The notes under the pieces: generated by a model
Databases searched by the model: none
What the model was told of the DNA's origin: nothing
What the model saw: only the letters and a program-made list of their open reading frames with translations
Assembly: GCF_902150045.1 (NCBI RefSeq)
Contig: NZ_CABFVU010000004.1
Location: 682,001-746,000, forward strand
Length of the DNA: 64,000 nucleotides
Source of the DNA: Chitinophaga polysaccharea
GTDB taxonomy: Bacteria; Bacteroidota; Bacteroidia; Chitinophagales; Chitinophagaceae
Direction: 5' to 3'
Made by a program: the position numbers and the translations under genes
Shown: positions 56,296 to 64,000 of the stretch, piece by piece
Position numbering within the stretch: the stretch's first letter is position 1
Layout of the letters: each line of letters opens with the position of its first letter

Positions 56296-58680
56296 ATGAT
56301 GAGAACACCACTATTACTGGCCACTGCCTTGCTTTTATGCAGCCTTGCCCCATTACAGGCACAAACCGGTTATAAAATGAAACCTGTTGCCATTCAATCC
56401 CGGTGGGCGAAGCAAGTGAATCCGCAAAATGCGCTTACCGCCTATCCACGGCCCCAGCTGGAACGGAAGAACTGGCAAAACCTCAATGGGCTCTGGGAGT
56501 ATGCCATCACGGCAGCAGACGAACCTGCACCCTATAATTTCGACGGGCAGATACTTGTGCCTTATCCATTGGAATCCGCATTATCCGGCGTAAAGAAAAC
56601 ACTGTTGCCGGAACAGCGGCTCTGGTACCGCCGTAAACTTGATATTAGCCAGGTGGCAGGAGAGAGAACGCTCCTGCACTTCGGGGCGGTGGACTGGCAA
56701 AGTAAAGTATACCTCAACGGGAAAGAGGTAGGAGGTCACACCGGCGGCTATACGTCGTTTACTATTGATATCACCAATGCAGTAAAGAACGGGGAGAACA
56801 TTCTTGTACTGAAGATCTATGATCCGTCGGACAGGGGGATAGGCCCTTCCGGTAAGCAGGTATTGAATCCTGCCAATATCTATTACACGCCCAGTTCCGG
56901 CATCTGGCAAACCGTATGGCTGGAAAAGGTGCCTGCCGATTATATCTCCGGCCTGGATTTCACACCCGATATTGATAAACAAATACTTAATCTTACGGTA
57001 AATGCGCCCGCAGGGTATACGGTGGAGGCGGTGGCCTCTGCCAACGGTAAAACTGCAGGCACAGTAAAAGGCAGGAGCGGTGTTCCATTACAGTTAAAGG
57101 TGGATCACCCGGTTTTATGGTCGCCCGGAAATCCTTTCCTGTACGATCTCTCCGTGAAACTCCTGAAAGGAGGCAGGGTAGCCGATGAAGTGAAAAGCTA
57201 TTTCGGAATGCGTAAAATATCCATTGCAAAAGATGAAAAAGGAGTAGACCGCATCTTTCTTAACAACAAGCCTTACTTTAACCTTGGTACCCTGGACCAG
57301 GGCTTCTGGCCTGATGGCCTTTATACGGCGCCTACTGATGAAGCGCTGGCATTCGATATTAAAGCCATCAAGGCAATGGGTTTTAATACCATCCGCAAAC
57401 ATATCAAAGTGGAACCCGACCGCTGGTATTACTGGGCTGATAAACTGGGTATGCTGGTATGGCAGGATATGGTGAGCCCCAATCACAGCCTGCCCGAAGG
57501 CGCCAAAGCGGCTTTTGAACAGCAATGTAAAGAAACGCTGGCGCAGCTGCATAATTATCCATGCGTTACTACCTGGGTGCTGTTCAATGAAAAATGGGGA
57601 CAATTCGATCAGCAGCGCTTAACAGAATGGATCAAACGCAGCGATCCGTCGCGGCTGGTGAATGGTCACTCAGGGGAATACCTGTATGTAAATGAAAAGC
57701 TCCGCAGTCCCAGCCCGAATGCATACATCAGCGCAGACCTTACCGATGTGCACAGTTACCCCAATCCTATGAATGCCATAAAAATGCCGGGAAAAGCCCA
57801 GGTACTGGGCGAGTTCGGCGGTATTGGCGTATTCATTCCCGATCACCAGTGGAACACCAACACTGCCTGGGGATACATCCAGGAAAAGCCCGCTGCGCTG
57901 AAATCGAAGTATGCCATTATGAACCAGCATCTGCAGCTATTGGAGCGGCAGGGCCTGTCCGCCAGTATCTATACCCAGCCTTTTGATGTGGAAGGAGAGC
58001 AGAACGGGTTGCTTACCTACGACCGTGAAATAGTGAAAATTCCGTTTGAGGAAATAAGGAAGATACATGCGCCACTAAACAAAGACCTGGGCACCATACC
58101 GGAAGTGGCTGCCCAGGATGCTGATCTTACAGAGCCCGCCGCCATCTACAGCGCCATGTTGCAGGAGTATATTGACGGTAAAAGGGAACCGGAGTTCCTG
58201 AGAAAGCTGGCTATGCTGGCGGTGCAGTCGGGCGATAAAGACGGCGCAGCCCTGGCCGGCGCCGACTACTTCGCTGTAATGAAACAACCCTATTCAGAAG
58301 ATGACCTCCGTTATGTGATGCAGGTGACCGGCAGTACCCGTGATACCGGCTTCTTTATTATCCGCAATAACATGGAGGCCATCGACAAAGCGATGGGCGC
58401 AAGACAAGCCACCGTAAAAATGATGAATCTTATTTACCAGGATCTTATCGCTCCCTCTGTGCCTGAAAACGGCGCCAATCCCGATTGGGATGCCATTTAC
58501 ACTACTGTAAAACCCTATGGCGCACCAGGAGAGGAAATATACCTGCGGGCAAGAACGATTTATCTTCTCAATAAACAGGACAAAACAGGATTCAAACCAG
58601 TAGCTAAAGAATACCTCGATAAATATGGCCAGTTCGTAAAGCTGGATGAAAAGAAAAAGATAGAGGCGTTTATGAATTAA
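56296..58680 (+). CDS. GH2 family glycoside hydrolase with helical C-terminal extension
   Basis: 794 residues. Signal peptide 1-22 (LAPLQAQ). GH2 N-terminal sugar-binding domain at about 40-205 (LNGLWEYAI, RLWYRRKLDI, WQSKVYLNGKEVGGHTGGYT), Ig-like domain 210-305, and TIM barrel 305-615 with GFNTIRKHIKVEPDRWYYW, acid/base Glu432 in VLFNEKWGQ and nucleophile Glu506 in VLGEFGG. Acts as a retaining exo-glycosidase, by family; the sugar is uncertain (beta-galactosidase, glucuronidase or mannosidase type). The last 170 or so residues are alpha-helical (EDDLRYVMQVTGSTRDTGFF, YLDKYGQFVKLDEKKK) and look like the helical tails of Bacteroidota thioredoxin-fold proteins, unusual for GH2. Followed directly by repeat element B. 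Confidence 0.92.
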   Translation: MMRTPLLLATALLLCSLAPLQAQTGYKMKPVAIQSRWAKQVNPQNALTAYPRPQLERKNWQNLNGLWEYAITAADEPAPYNFDGQILVPYPLESALSGVKKTLLPEQRLWYRRKLDISQVAGERTLLHFGAVDWQSKVYLNGKEVGGHTGGYTSFTIDITNAVKNGENILVLKIYDPSDRGIGPSGKQVLNPANIYYTPSSGIWQTVWLEKVPADYISGLDFTPDIDKQILNLTVNAPAGYTVEAVASANGKTAGTVKGRSGVPLQLKVDHPVLWSPGNPFLYDLSVKLLKGGRVADEVKSYFGMRKISIAKDEKGVDRIFLNNKPYFNLGTLDQGFWPDGLYTAPTDEALAFDIKAIKAMGFNTIRKHIKVEPDRWYYWADKLGMLVWQDMVSPNHSLPEGAKAAFEQQCKETLAQLHNYPCVTTWVLFNEKWGQFDQQRLTEWIKRSDPSRLVNGHSGEYLYVNEKLRSPSPNAYISADLTDVHSYPNPMNAIKMPGKAQVLGEFGGIGVFIPDHQWNTNTAWGYIQEKPAALKSKYAIMNQHLQLLERQGLSASIYTQPFDVEGEQNGLLTYDREIVKIPFEEIRKIHAPLNKDLGTIPEVAAQDADLTEPAAIYSAMLQEYIDGKREPEFLRKLAMLAVQSGDKDGAALAGADYFAVMKQPYSEDDLRYVMQVTGSTRDTGFFIIRNNMEAIDKAMGARQATVKMMNLIYQDLIAPSVPENGANPDWDAIYTTVKPYGAPGEEIYLRARTIYLLNKQDKTGFKPVAKEYLDKYGQFVKLDEKKKIEAFMN

Positions 58681-58778
58681 TCGCCTTCGGCGATGAAGTT
58701 GTCTTGGAGCAGGATTACGCTGATTATCCTGATTATTGTGATTGATCAGCGTAATCATCAACATCCTGAGTCAGACAA
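58680..58778. repeat. Palindromic extragenic repeat, element B (degenerate)
   Basis: Starts with hairpin ATCGCC-TTC-GGCGAT at 58680-58694, the same hairpin seen beside element A but in the other orientation. Then a degenerate inverted repeat: TTGTCTTGGAGCAGGATTA at 58699-58717 against CATCCTGAGTCAGACAA at the right end (58762-58778), with GATTACGCTGAT and ATCAGCGTAATCATC inside. The GCGTAATCATC module also occurs in element C. It overlaps the stop codon of the GH2 gene. Confidence 0.75.
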
Positions 58779-59016
58779 ATTGCCATCCCTGCAGGAGGTA
58801 GAAAATTTTGTGACTGCGGAAAAGCATCTGGAAGGCATTCCTTCGGAAAAAGAAGTGCTGGAAAAAGGCCTGGATCTGGGCGATTTCGACCAGCAGCTCC
58901 TGAAGAAAGTAGAAGAGCTTACCATGTATATTATCCAACTGAATAAAAACGTGGAGCGCCTGAATAAACAGGTAGCAGAACAGCAGCAAACTATTGCCAC
59001 CTTGCATGCGAAGTAA
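58774..59016 (+). pseudogene. C-terminal fragment of a tail-fibre/coiled-coil type secreted protein
   Basis: The 80 codons from D-K-L-P-S-L-Q-E-V-E read like the conserved end of large Bacteroidota tail-fibre or cell-surface proteins: KLPSLQEVENFVTAEKHLEG, IPSEKEVLEKGLDLGDF, then a coiled coil LLKKVEELTMYIIQLNK and NVERLNKQVAEQQQTIA. The usual N-terminal body is missing, and the upstream coding sequence (ATG at 58693) is only read-through of repeat element B. A relic produced by loss of the 5' part or by insertion of the repeat. Terminator follows. Confidence 0.6.
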
Positions 59017-59020
59017 TTAA

Positions 59021-59055
59021 ACAATGGGCACGGATCTACACCGTGCCCATTGTTT
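59021..59055. terminator. Bidirectional intrinsic terminator
   Basis: ACAATGGGCACGG at 59021-59033 and complement CCGTGCCCATTGT at 59041-59053, loop ATCTACA, then TTG. Lies between the fragment and the convergent ThuA-like gene. Confidence 0.82.
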
Positions 59056-59056
59056 G

Positions 59057-59893
59057 TTATTTCTTCTTTCCCATCCACTGCAATGCATCCAGGATCATCC
59101 TGTTCTGTATTTCGTTCGCAAAGGTGAAAGATAATTCCTTATTGGTATGATGCTCATAGTCGATATCATTATGCCCCATATTCACATATAGCATCTTATA
59201 CTTTTTATTGGTCCATACCACAGGGTAATAACCGCTGTGCCAGATCTCGTGTTGTTTAGGGCCGGTGCCGAGCGGGAAGCTGCTGGGATCAACAGACAGC
59301 AGTATACTGATGTCCGGGTTTTTACGCAGGTCGTTGCTCCAGCGATACCACTCATTGGGAGCGGTGGAGAAAGTATCCGGCAGGTTTTGGGTAATGGGGT
59401 GCGGGCGGTTTTCAACCCGCAACACAGCCGGTGTGGGGCGCCAGGTGTTGCTGCCATATGATCCTGAGCCGAGGAAGATATTGTGATACCAGTCCCAGTT
59501 TTGCGGAAAGGCAGATGGTGTAAGCGCAAATGCAGCAAAGTGAAAGCCTATCCATCCGCCGCCATGCTCCATGTACTCCCGGAAGGCGGCGCGTTGCGCG
59601 GGATCTTCCGGCCTTGTATCCAGGAAAATCACTACCTGGTATTTAGACAAAAATGCAGCATTGAGATTTTGCCAGTTGTTGGTGGAGTCGTAACTGAAAT
59701 TATATTTCGCTGCCATTTCCGGAAACCATTTATTGGCTTCATGCACAAAACTGATATGCGCCTGATCATTTTTAGCGGTGTAAAAAGCGATAACACGGAA
59801 TTGCGGGGAGGTGGTTTGTTGGGCATGGCCTGCAACACTGCCGAACAGGCTTAAAATAAGCCAAAGGATGCTTGTGTGGAATTTTAGCTTCAT
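59057..59893 (-). CDS. ThuA-like domain secreted protein
   Basis: 278 residues from ATG at 59893; an upstream ATG at 59923 lacks support. Signal peptide to about 25 (GSVAGHAQQ). ThuA fold (glutamine amidotransferase-like) with RVIAFYTAKNDQAHISFVHE, VIFLDTRPEDPAQRAAFREY, HGGGWIGFHFAAFALTPSAF and EIWHSGYYPVVWTNKKYKML, ending GHNDIDYEHH and FANEIQNRMILDALQWMG. ThuA proteins act in disaccharide, often trehalose-type or keto-sugar, utilisation. Element C lies between it and the VOC gene. Confidence 0.9.
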   Translation of the reverse strand: MKLKFHTSILWLILSLFGSVAGHAQQTTSPQFRVIAFYTAKNDQAHISFVHEANKWFPEMAAKYNFSYDSTNNWQNLNAAFLSKYQVVIFLDTRPEDPAQRAAFREYMEHGGGWIGFHFAAFALTPSAFPQNWDWYHNIFLGSGSYGSNTWRPTPAVLRVENRPHPITQNLPDTFSTAPNEWYRWSNDLRKNPDISILLSVDPSSFPLGTGPKQHEIWHSGYYPVVWTNKKYKMLYVNMGHNDIDYEHHTNKELSFTFANEIQNRMILDALQWMGKKK

Positions 59894-59934
59894 AAATAGT
59901 AAATGAACTACAAAATAAACCATTTACGCGAATT

Positions 59935-60127
59935 TTGTCTGACTCAGGATTATGATGATTTAGATGATTACGCTGAATAGATTTTGTTAGGATTTTAAAG
60001 GATTTTGGAAGATGGAAACGAATAACCGCCTTTATCTCCCCAAATCTTTCTTAATCATTGACAAAATTCTAAAAATAAAATCTACTCAGCGTAATCATCT
60101 AAATCATCATAATCCTGAGTCAGACAA
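59935..60127. repeat. Long palindromic extragenic repeat, element C
   Basis: 193 bp with perfect 42-bp terminal inverted repeats: the left arm at 59935-59976 starts TTGTCTGACTCAGGATTATG and ends GATTACGCTGA, and the right arm at 60086-60127 is its exact complement. Inner 109 bp are imperfectly self-complementary (ATAGATTTT against AAAATCTAC, then AGGATTTT-like against AAAATTCT). The ends match element A and the right end of B. The 71-codon ORF inside (60012-60227) is a by-product of the repeat. Sits in a 360-bp gap that otherwise holds only a promoter box at 60209. Confidence 0.9.
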
Positions 60128-60208
60128 CCTTCGCGATAACATCCGCATTGTCGCAAGCGCCCCTAAAGAATGTCGCTTTTGCACCGTAAGTGAGAAAAAG
60201 AGGGCTGC

Positions 60209-60216
60209 TATCTTTG
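60209..60216 (+). promoter_or_regulatory. Bacteroidota -7 promoter box
   Basis: TATCTTTG at 60209-60216, a perfect TAnnTTTG box 37 bases before the VOC start. The upstream TTTTG (60178-60182) is about 26 bases away, longer than the usual 19, so the -33 element is unclear. Confidence 0.4.
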
Positions 60217-60253
60217 TAACGAAATGAACCTCTTAAAACTTTAATCTATCGTT

Positions 60254-60730
60254 ATGCAAAAGATCACACCGTCATTATGGTTTAACTTCAATGCGGAAGA
60301 GGCTATCAGCTTCTACTCATCTATCTTTAAAAGTGCAGAAGTAAAAAACAAATCATATTATGGAGAAGGAGGGCCTGTGCCTGCAGGTACTTTGCTGGCC
60401 GCTACCTTTTCCCTGGAGGGACAGGAATTCCTGGCTATCAATGCAGGGCCACAATTCCCGTTCACAGAAGCTGTTTCCTTTACGGTATACTGTGAAACCC
60501 AGGAGGAGGTAGATTATTATTGGTCCAGGCTCACTGCCGATGGTGGAAAGGAAGTGCAATGCGGCTGGCTGAAAGATAAATATGGCTTATCCTGGCAGAT
60601 CACGCCTACTATCATGTCTAAACTGCTGAGCGATCCGAATAAAGAAAAGGCAGGCAGAGCCATGCAGGCCATGATGAAAATGGTGAAGCTGGATATTGCA
60701 GCGCTCGAGAAAGCATTTAATGGTAAATAG
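60254..60730 (+). CDS. VOC family (PhnB-type) protein
   Basis: 158 residues. MQKITPSLWFNFNAEEAISFYSSIF is the classic PhnB/3-demethylubiquinone-methyltransferase-like start of the glyoxalase/VOC fold, followed by AGTLLAATFSLEGQEFLAIN, VSFTVYCETQEEVDYYW and KYGLSWQITPTIM. Small-molecule enzyme of uncertain reaction. Converges with another VOC gene after five bases, with no clear terminator. Confidence 0.92.
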   Translation: MQKITPSLWFNFNAEEAISFYSSIFKSAEVKNKSYYGEGGPVPAGTLLAATFSLEGQEFLAINAGPQFPFTEAVSFTVYCETQEEVDYYWSRLTADGGKEVQCGWLKDKYGLSWQITPTIMSKLLSDPNKEKAGRAMQAMMKMVKLDIAALEKAFNGK

Positions 60731-60735
60731 TATCT

Positions 60736-61155
60736 TTATTGCCGGCTGTTTCCTTCAAAGTTAATGAGCCAGTGAAGACCAAACTTATCGGTGAGGCCAC
60801 CAAATAAAGCCCCCCAGAAAGTACTTTCCAGCGGATGAGTGGCAATACCATCCGCAGAAAGACGGGCATAAAAAGTACGGGCTTCCTCTTCACTGTTACA
60901 GTCCAGTAGTAAAGAAACGGTATTGCCCGCAGTAAGCCCCGATTCGGGCACCATATCGGAAGCGGTAAGTACCAGGTTACCTTTGGTAAGACTTGAATGC
61001 AGGATGAAAGGCTTCATAAATGAAGGTATCTCCGCCGAAACGGGCGAATCGCCAATGGTCTGGAGCCTTAACTCTCCACCAAGACATTCCCTGTAGAAAG
61101 TCATAGCCTCCCGGCAGTTGCCGTTAAAAGTAAGGTAGGTATGGATGAAGGTCAT
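60736..61155 (-). CDS. VOC family (PhnB-type) protein
   Basis: 139 residues. TFIHTYLTFNGNCREAMTFY, GGELRLQTIGDSPVSAEIPS and FGGLTDKFGLHWLINFE match PhnB-like VOC proteins. Related to, but clearly distinct from, the convergent neighbour, so probably two independent family members rather than a recent duplicate. Confidence 0.92.
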   Translation of the reverse strand: MTFIHTYLTFNGNCREAMTFYRECLGGELRLQTIGDSPVSAEIPSFMKPFILHSSLTKGNLVLTASDMVPESGLTAGNTVSLLLDCNSEEEARTFYARLSADGIATHPLESTFWGALFGGLTDKFGLHWLINFEGNSRQ

Positions 61156-61279
61156 TTTAAAACCGGATTTTTTCAGTTAGAATCATAATGCAAAAATCGT
61201 AATGGTTCGGATAAATAACAGGGGTGTATAGCGACAATTCTCAGGCTAATTGCGGCATAAATTATTATAATAGCAGCGT

Positions 61280-62269
61280 ATGATACATATTTCCATCTTG
61301 GTTCCCCTGGGGCATACCAGTTTAGTTAACATCGAAGGCAGCTACCAGATCCTGACAGATATCAATAACTTCCTCGCTGAAAAAGACCGGGAACCAATGT
61401 TCCAGGTGCAGCTGGTAGGGCTGAAGACCGAAGTAAGCCAACGTAACCGCTTATTCACCATATCACCGGAAGTGCTGATAAACGAGGTGAAGAAAACAGA
61501 CCTGGTCATTATTCCTTCCCTCCACGGGGATCAGGCTAAGGCTGCGGAGCTTAATAAGGACTTTATTCCCTGGATCCGGGAGCAATACCAGCAAGGTGCT
61601 TCTGTTGCCAGCCTGTGCCTGGGGGCTTTTTTCCTGGCTGCCACAGGATTGCTCAAAGGAAAACAGTGCGCTACCCATTGGAAAATGGCAAAGGAGTTCA
61701 GGACCATGTTTCCCGACGTACAGCTGATGGACGACAGGATCATCACGGAAGACGATCGCATTTATACCAGCGGCGGCGCCTATTCCTATCTTAACCTTAT
61801 TCTTTACCTGGTAGAGAAATACGCAGGCAGGGATATTGCCATCCTCACCGCCAAAGCATATGCCATTGATATAGACCGCCAGAGCCAATCGCCCTTCATT
61901 ATTTTTGAAGGACAAAAAGCCCATAACGACGAACCTATCCTCAAAGCCCAGCAGTTTATTGAATCCAGCTACCAGGATAAAATTACGGTGGAACAACTGT
62001 CTGATATGTCGGCCATTGGAAGAAGGACCTTTGAGAGAAGATTTAAAAAATCAACCGGCAACACGGTGGTGGAATATATTCAGCGCATAAAAATAGAAGC
62101 GGCGAAGCGCGATTTTGAAACCAGCACAAAGAATGTAAACGAAGTGATTTACGACGTGGGATATGTTGACACCAAAACATTCCGCACCATGTTTAAAAAA
62201 GTAACGGGACTCACTCCTTTGGAGTACCGGAATAAATACAATAAACAAATCATGAACCCTGTAAATTAA
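61280..62269 (+). CDS. GlxA-type AraC family transcriptional regulator
   Basis: 329 residues. The N-terminal DJ-1/PfpI-like domain (about 1-190) has DLVIIPSLHGDQAKAAELN and the elbow ASLCLGAFFLAATGLLKGK with its Cys, then RIYTSGGAYSYLNLILYLVE. The C-terminal AraC DNA-binding domain (about 225-320) has ISVEQL-like KITVEQLSDMSAIGRRTFERRFK, split as two helices, and VGYVDTKTFRTMFKKVTGLTP. It is a likely sensor-regulator of the SRPBCC gene whose start overlaps its stop (TAATG). Confidence 0.92.
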   Translation: MIHISILVPLGHTSLVNIEGSYQILTDINNFLAEKDREPMFQVQLVGLKTEVSQRNRLFTISPEVLINEVKKTDLVIIPSLHGDQAKAAELNKDFIPWIREQYQQGASVASLCLGAFFLAATGLLKGKQCATHWKMAKEFRTMFPDVQLMDDRIITEDDRIYTSGGAYSYLNLILYLVEKYAGRDIAILTAKAYAIDIDRQSQSPFIIFEGQKAHNDEPILKAQQFIESSYQDKITVEQLSDMSAIGRRTFERRFKKSTGNTVVEYIQRIKIEAAKRDFETSTKNVNEVIYDVGYVDTKTFRTMFKKVTGLTPLEYRNKYNKQIMNPVN

Positions 62270-62715
62270 TGATCATGGAAAAATCAACATTTAAAATTAC
62301 AATCGATGCCCCACGTGAAAAAGTATGGGAAGTGCTTTGGGGAGATCCTTCCTATCAGGAGTGGACAGCCGCTTTTGCCGAGGGATCCAGAGTGGAAACC
62401 AACTGGGAAAAAGGAAGCAAAGTTTTATTCCTGGGTAACGACAACCAGGGAATGGTAGCCCGTATTGAAGATAAAGTGCCTAATGAATACATGTCGTTTC
62501 AGCACCTTGGTGAAATAAACAATGGAGTGGAAGATCTTACCAGCGATAAAGTGAAAGCCTGGGCAGGCGCTTATGAAAATTATACGCTTACTAACGTTAA
62601 CGGCAAAACGGAGTTGGTGGTAGATATGGACCTCAATGATGACTACAAAGATTATTTTGGTAAAACCTGGCCACTGGCGCTGGACAAGGTAAAGGAACTG
62701 TCCGAAAAAAAGTAA
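62269..62715 (+). CDS. SRPBCC/START-like domain protein
   Basis: 148 residues (146 if the second ATG at 62275 is used). FKITIDAPREKVWEVLWGDP, YQEWTAAFAEGSRVETNWEK and KVPNEYMSFQHLG match the SRPBCC/AHSA1-type hydrophobic-ligand fold. Translationally coupled to the GlxA-type regulator, whose stop overlaps its first ATG. Ligand unknown. Confidence 0.9.
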   Translation: MIMEKSTFKITIDAPREKVWEVLWGDPSYQEWTAAFAEGSRVETNWEKGSKVLFLGNDNQGMVARIEDKVPNEYMSFQHLGEINNGVEDLTSDKVKAWAGAYENYTLTNVNGKTELVVDMDLNDDYKDYFGKTWPLALDKVKELSEKK

Positions 62716-62768
62716 TCCGGCTTATTGTATGAATGGGCATTTTCCGCCTCTCAACGGGAAATACATGT

Positions 62769-62799
62769 TTTGATCCCGGGTACGGTTGTGTTATCTTTG
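62769..62799 (+). promoter_or_regulatory. Consensus Bacteroidota promoter for the second GH2 gene
   Basis: TTTG at 62769-62772, exactly 19 bases, then TATCTTTG at 62792-62799. This matches the TTTG-N19-TAnnTTTG pattern of the primary sigma factor of Bacteroidota. Transcription would begin around 62806, about 30 bases before the ATG at 62837. Confidence 0.78.
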
Positions 62800-62836
62800 C
62801 GGCAGTGAACAACTACTGGCCGTAAAATAAAGCACT

Positions 62837-64000
62837 ATGTTTCGGAAATCAACAATCTTCTGCCTGCTGTCCTTATCTTTTTTGGGATTATCAGCACAGG
62901 AAAAATATGAGCTCAACAGCGGATGGCAATGCGGTAATGTTGCCGGCGTAAAAGTTACCGGTCAGCAACTCTCAGACCCGGAGTATGCCCTCTCCGGCTG
63001 GACGCCGGCAACCGTGCCGGGAACGGTGCTCACCACCCTCCTGGATAATAAACTGGTGCCGGATCCGATGTATGGCATGAACAATGAAAAGATCCCGGAT
63101 ATTTACCACATCGGCCGCGATCATTATACCTATTGGTTTGTAAAGGACTTTGCAGAACAGCCAGCTACCGGCGACGCCCAGGTATGGCTGCATTTCAGAG
63201 GGGTAAATGATGGCTGCGATATTTACCTGAATGGTCATCGCGTTAATAAAACCACTCATTACGGTGCTTATCTCCGCCAGTCCTATAACGTTACCCCCTT
63301 CCTGGCAAAGAACGGGAAAAACCGCCTCGCCGTTATTGTATATCCACCACAGTTCCCCGGCAATCCAAACGGAGGCCAGGGTGGCGATGGCACTATTGCC
63401 AAAAACAACGGGCCGCAGTATACGGCAGGGTGGGACTGGATCCAGCCCATGCGCGACCGCAATACCGGGATATGGGATAAGGTGACCATAGAAAAAACAG
63501 GCGCCGTACGGATCAGGGATCCGCATATTATTACCCGTGTGCCCGGCGTCCGTAAAACGGAAGGACCGCAGGCGCCCGTTACCCTGATGGTGGGAGCGGA
63601 CCTGGAAAACGCCACTGCCAAAAGCATCTCCGGCACTTTACAATATACCCTGGCAGGCAACCGCATTACCAGAAAAGTAACCCTGCCCCCGCATGCCACT
63701 ACCACCGTGCAGCTGCCGGACCTGCTGCTGAAACAGCCGAAGTTGTGGTGGCCGGCCGGCTATGGCCCTCAATCATTGTATCAGCTGCAGCTGCAGTTTG
63801 TAAACAACGGAAAAACAGATGATAAAGAAGACGTGGAATTTGGCGTCCGTGAAATCCAGACGTATTGGAACACGCATACCGGCAGCCGCGAAGTTGCAGT
63901 GAACGGACAGAAAATATTTATTAAAGGTGGCAACTGGATCACTTCTGATGCCCTGTTCCGCTTTACCAAAGAAAGATATGATGCGGAAGTACGCTTCCAC
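62837..64000 (+). CDS. GH2 family glycoside hydrolase, exo-beta-glucosaminidase/mannosidase-like (3' end outside window)
   Basis: 388 codons, open to the window end. Signal peptide 1-20 (FLGLSAQEKY). N-terminal sugar-binding domain with WTPATVPGTVLTTLLDN, YTYWFVKDF, VWLHFRGVNDGCDIYLNGHR, then the Ig-like domain and the start of the barrel with KLWWPAGYGPQSLYQLQLQF, FGVREIQTYW and KIFIKGGNWITSDALFRFTK. This style is typical of GH2 exo-glucosaminidases and mannosidase-like enzymes. The catalytic Glu residues lie beyond the window. Preceded by a consensus promoter. Confidence 0.9.
   Translation, partial: MFRKSTIFCLLSLSFLGLSAQEKYELNSGWQCGNVAGVKVTGQQLSDPEYALSGWTPATVPGTVLTTLLDNKLVPDPMYGMNNEKIPDIYHIGRDHYTYWFVKDFAEQPATGDAQVWLHFRGVNDGCDIYLNGHRVNKTTHYGAYLRQSYNVTPFLAKNGKNRLAVIVYPPQFPGNPNGGQGGDGTIAKNNGPQYTAGWDWIQPMRDRNTGIWDKVTIEKTGAVRIRDPHIITRVPGVRKTEGPQAPVTLMVGADLENATAKSISGTLQYTLAGNRITRKVTLPPHATTTVQLPDLLLKQPKLWWPAGYGPQSLYQLQLQFVNNGKTDDKEDVEFGVREIQTYWNTHTGSREVAVNGQKIFIKGGNWITSDALFRFTKERYDAEVRFH

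Noticed and set aside
58693..58773. Start codon and first 27 residues of the frame with the tail-fibre fragment
   Set aside because: This part is translation of repeat element B and has no protein character.
60012..60227. 71-codon frame between ThuA-like and VOC genes
   Set aside because: It is read-through of the inner part and right arm of element C.
1..64000. tRNA, rRNA, riboswitch or integrase genes
   Set aside because: None was recognised in the intergenic regions on either strand; this is reading by eye, so a small RNA could be missed.

Overview
The window looks like a piece of chromosome from a gliding, polysaccharide-degrading member of the Bacteroidota, most likely the Chitinophagaceae (a Chitinophaga-like genome). 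The evidence is a type IX secretion (T9SS) type B C-terminal domain with PorP/SprF, a SusC/SusD pair driven by an ECF sigma factor and FecR-type anti-sigma factor, a two-component propeller sensor kinase of the LytS type, many lipoproteins with Bacteroidota-style lipoboxes, and a textbook Bacteroidota promoter (TTTG-N19-TAnnTTTG) near the right end. No rRNA, tRNA, CRISPR array, integrase or transposase was recognised.

Layout. 1-18.3 kb: the 3' part of a giant surface adhesin (over 5,140 residues, about 36 Calx-beta repeats, DUF11 and a T9SS type B sorting domain), then a PorP/SprF outer-membrane protein and a TPR/PD40/OmpA protein. Together they look like a SprB-type secreted adhesin with its accessory proteins. 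18.4-25.7 kb: small secreted proteins and lipoproteins, a GH5-like lipoprotein glycosidase, a LytS-type sensor kinase coupled to a response regulator whose LytTR domain lacks its first half, and a DUF3887/M23 peptidase pseudogene. 25.9-36.9 kb: one colinear module of sigma factor, anti-sigma factor, SusC with an STN domain, SusD, a thioredoxin-like protein, an S41 protease and a second thioredoxin-like protein, closed by a strong terminator. 36.9-43.8 kb: an S41 peptidase, two abutting gene relics, a PepSY membrane protein with a tiny overlapping partner, lipoproteins, and a divergent DoxX/HxlR pair with palindromic operators, then a methyltransferase. 43.8-51.1 kb: LVIVD lipoprotein, 3-keto-disaccharide hydrolase-like protein, S24/S26-like mini-peptidase, membrane protein plus lipoprotein, a CheY-like regulator, ChaA-type exchanger and PhnA/YjdM. 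51.2-56 kb (minus strand): a GT87-like protein and the ATP-grasp / alpha-E / transglutaminase cluster. 56.3-64 kb: a GH2 enzyme with an unusual helical tail, ThuA-like protein, two VOC proteins, a GlxA-type AraC regulator coupled to an SRPBCC protein, and the start of a second GH2 enzyme that runs off the window.

The least expected material is between genes. Three palindromic elements (near 46.2, 58.7 and 60.0 kb) share the end sequence TTGTCTGACTCAGGATTAT or recognisable variants, and two carry an extra ATCGCC/GGCGAT hairpin. They look like a family of REP-like mobile or structural repeats, one abutting a gene fragment. Several gene fossils (25.2, 38.6, 38.8 and 58.8 kb) show ongoing gene decay. 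The adhesin cassette and the repeat family are the best candidates for something worth following up; no wholly new multi-gene system could be demonstrated from sequence reading alone.
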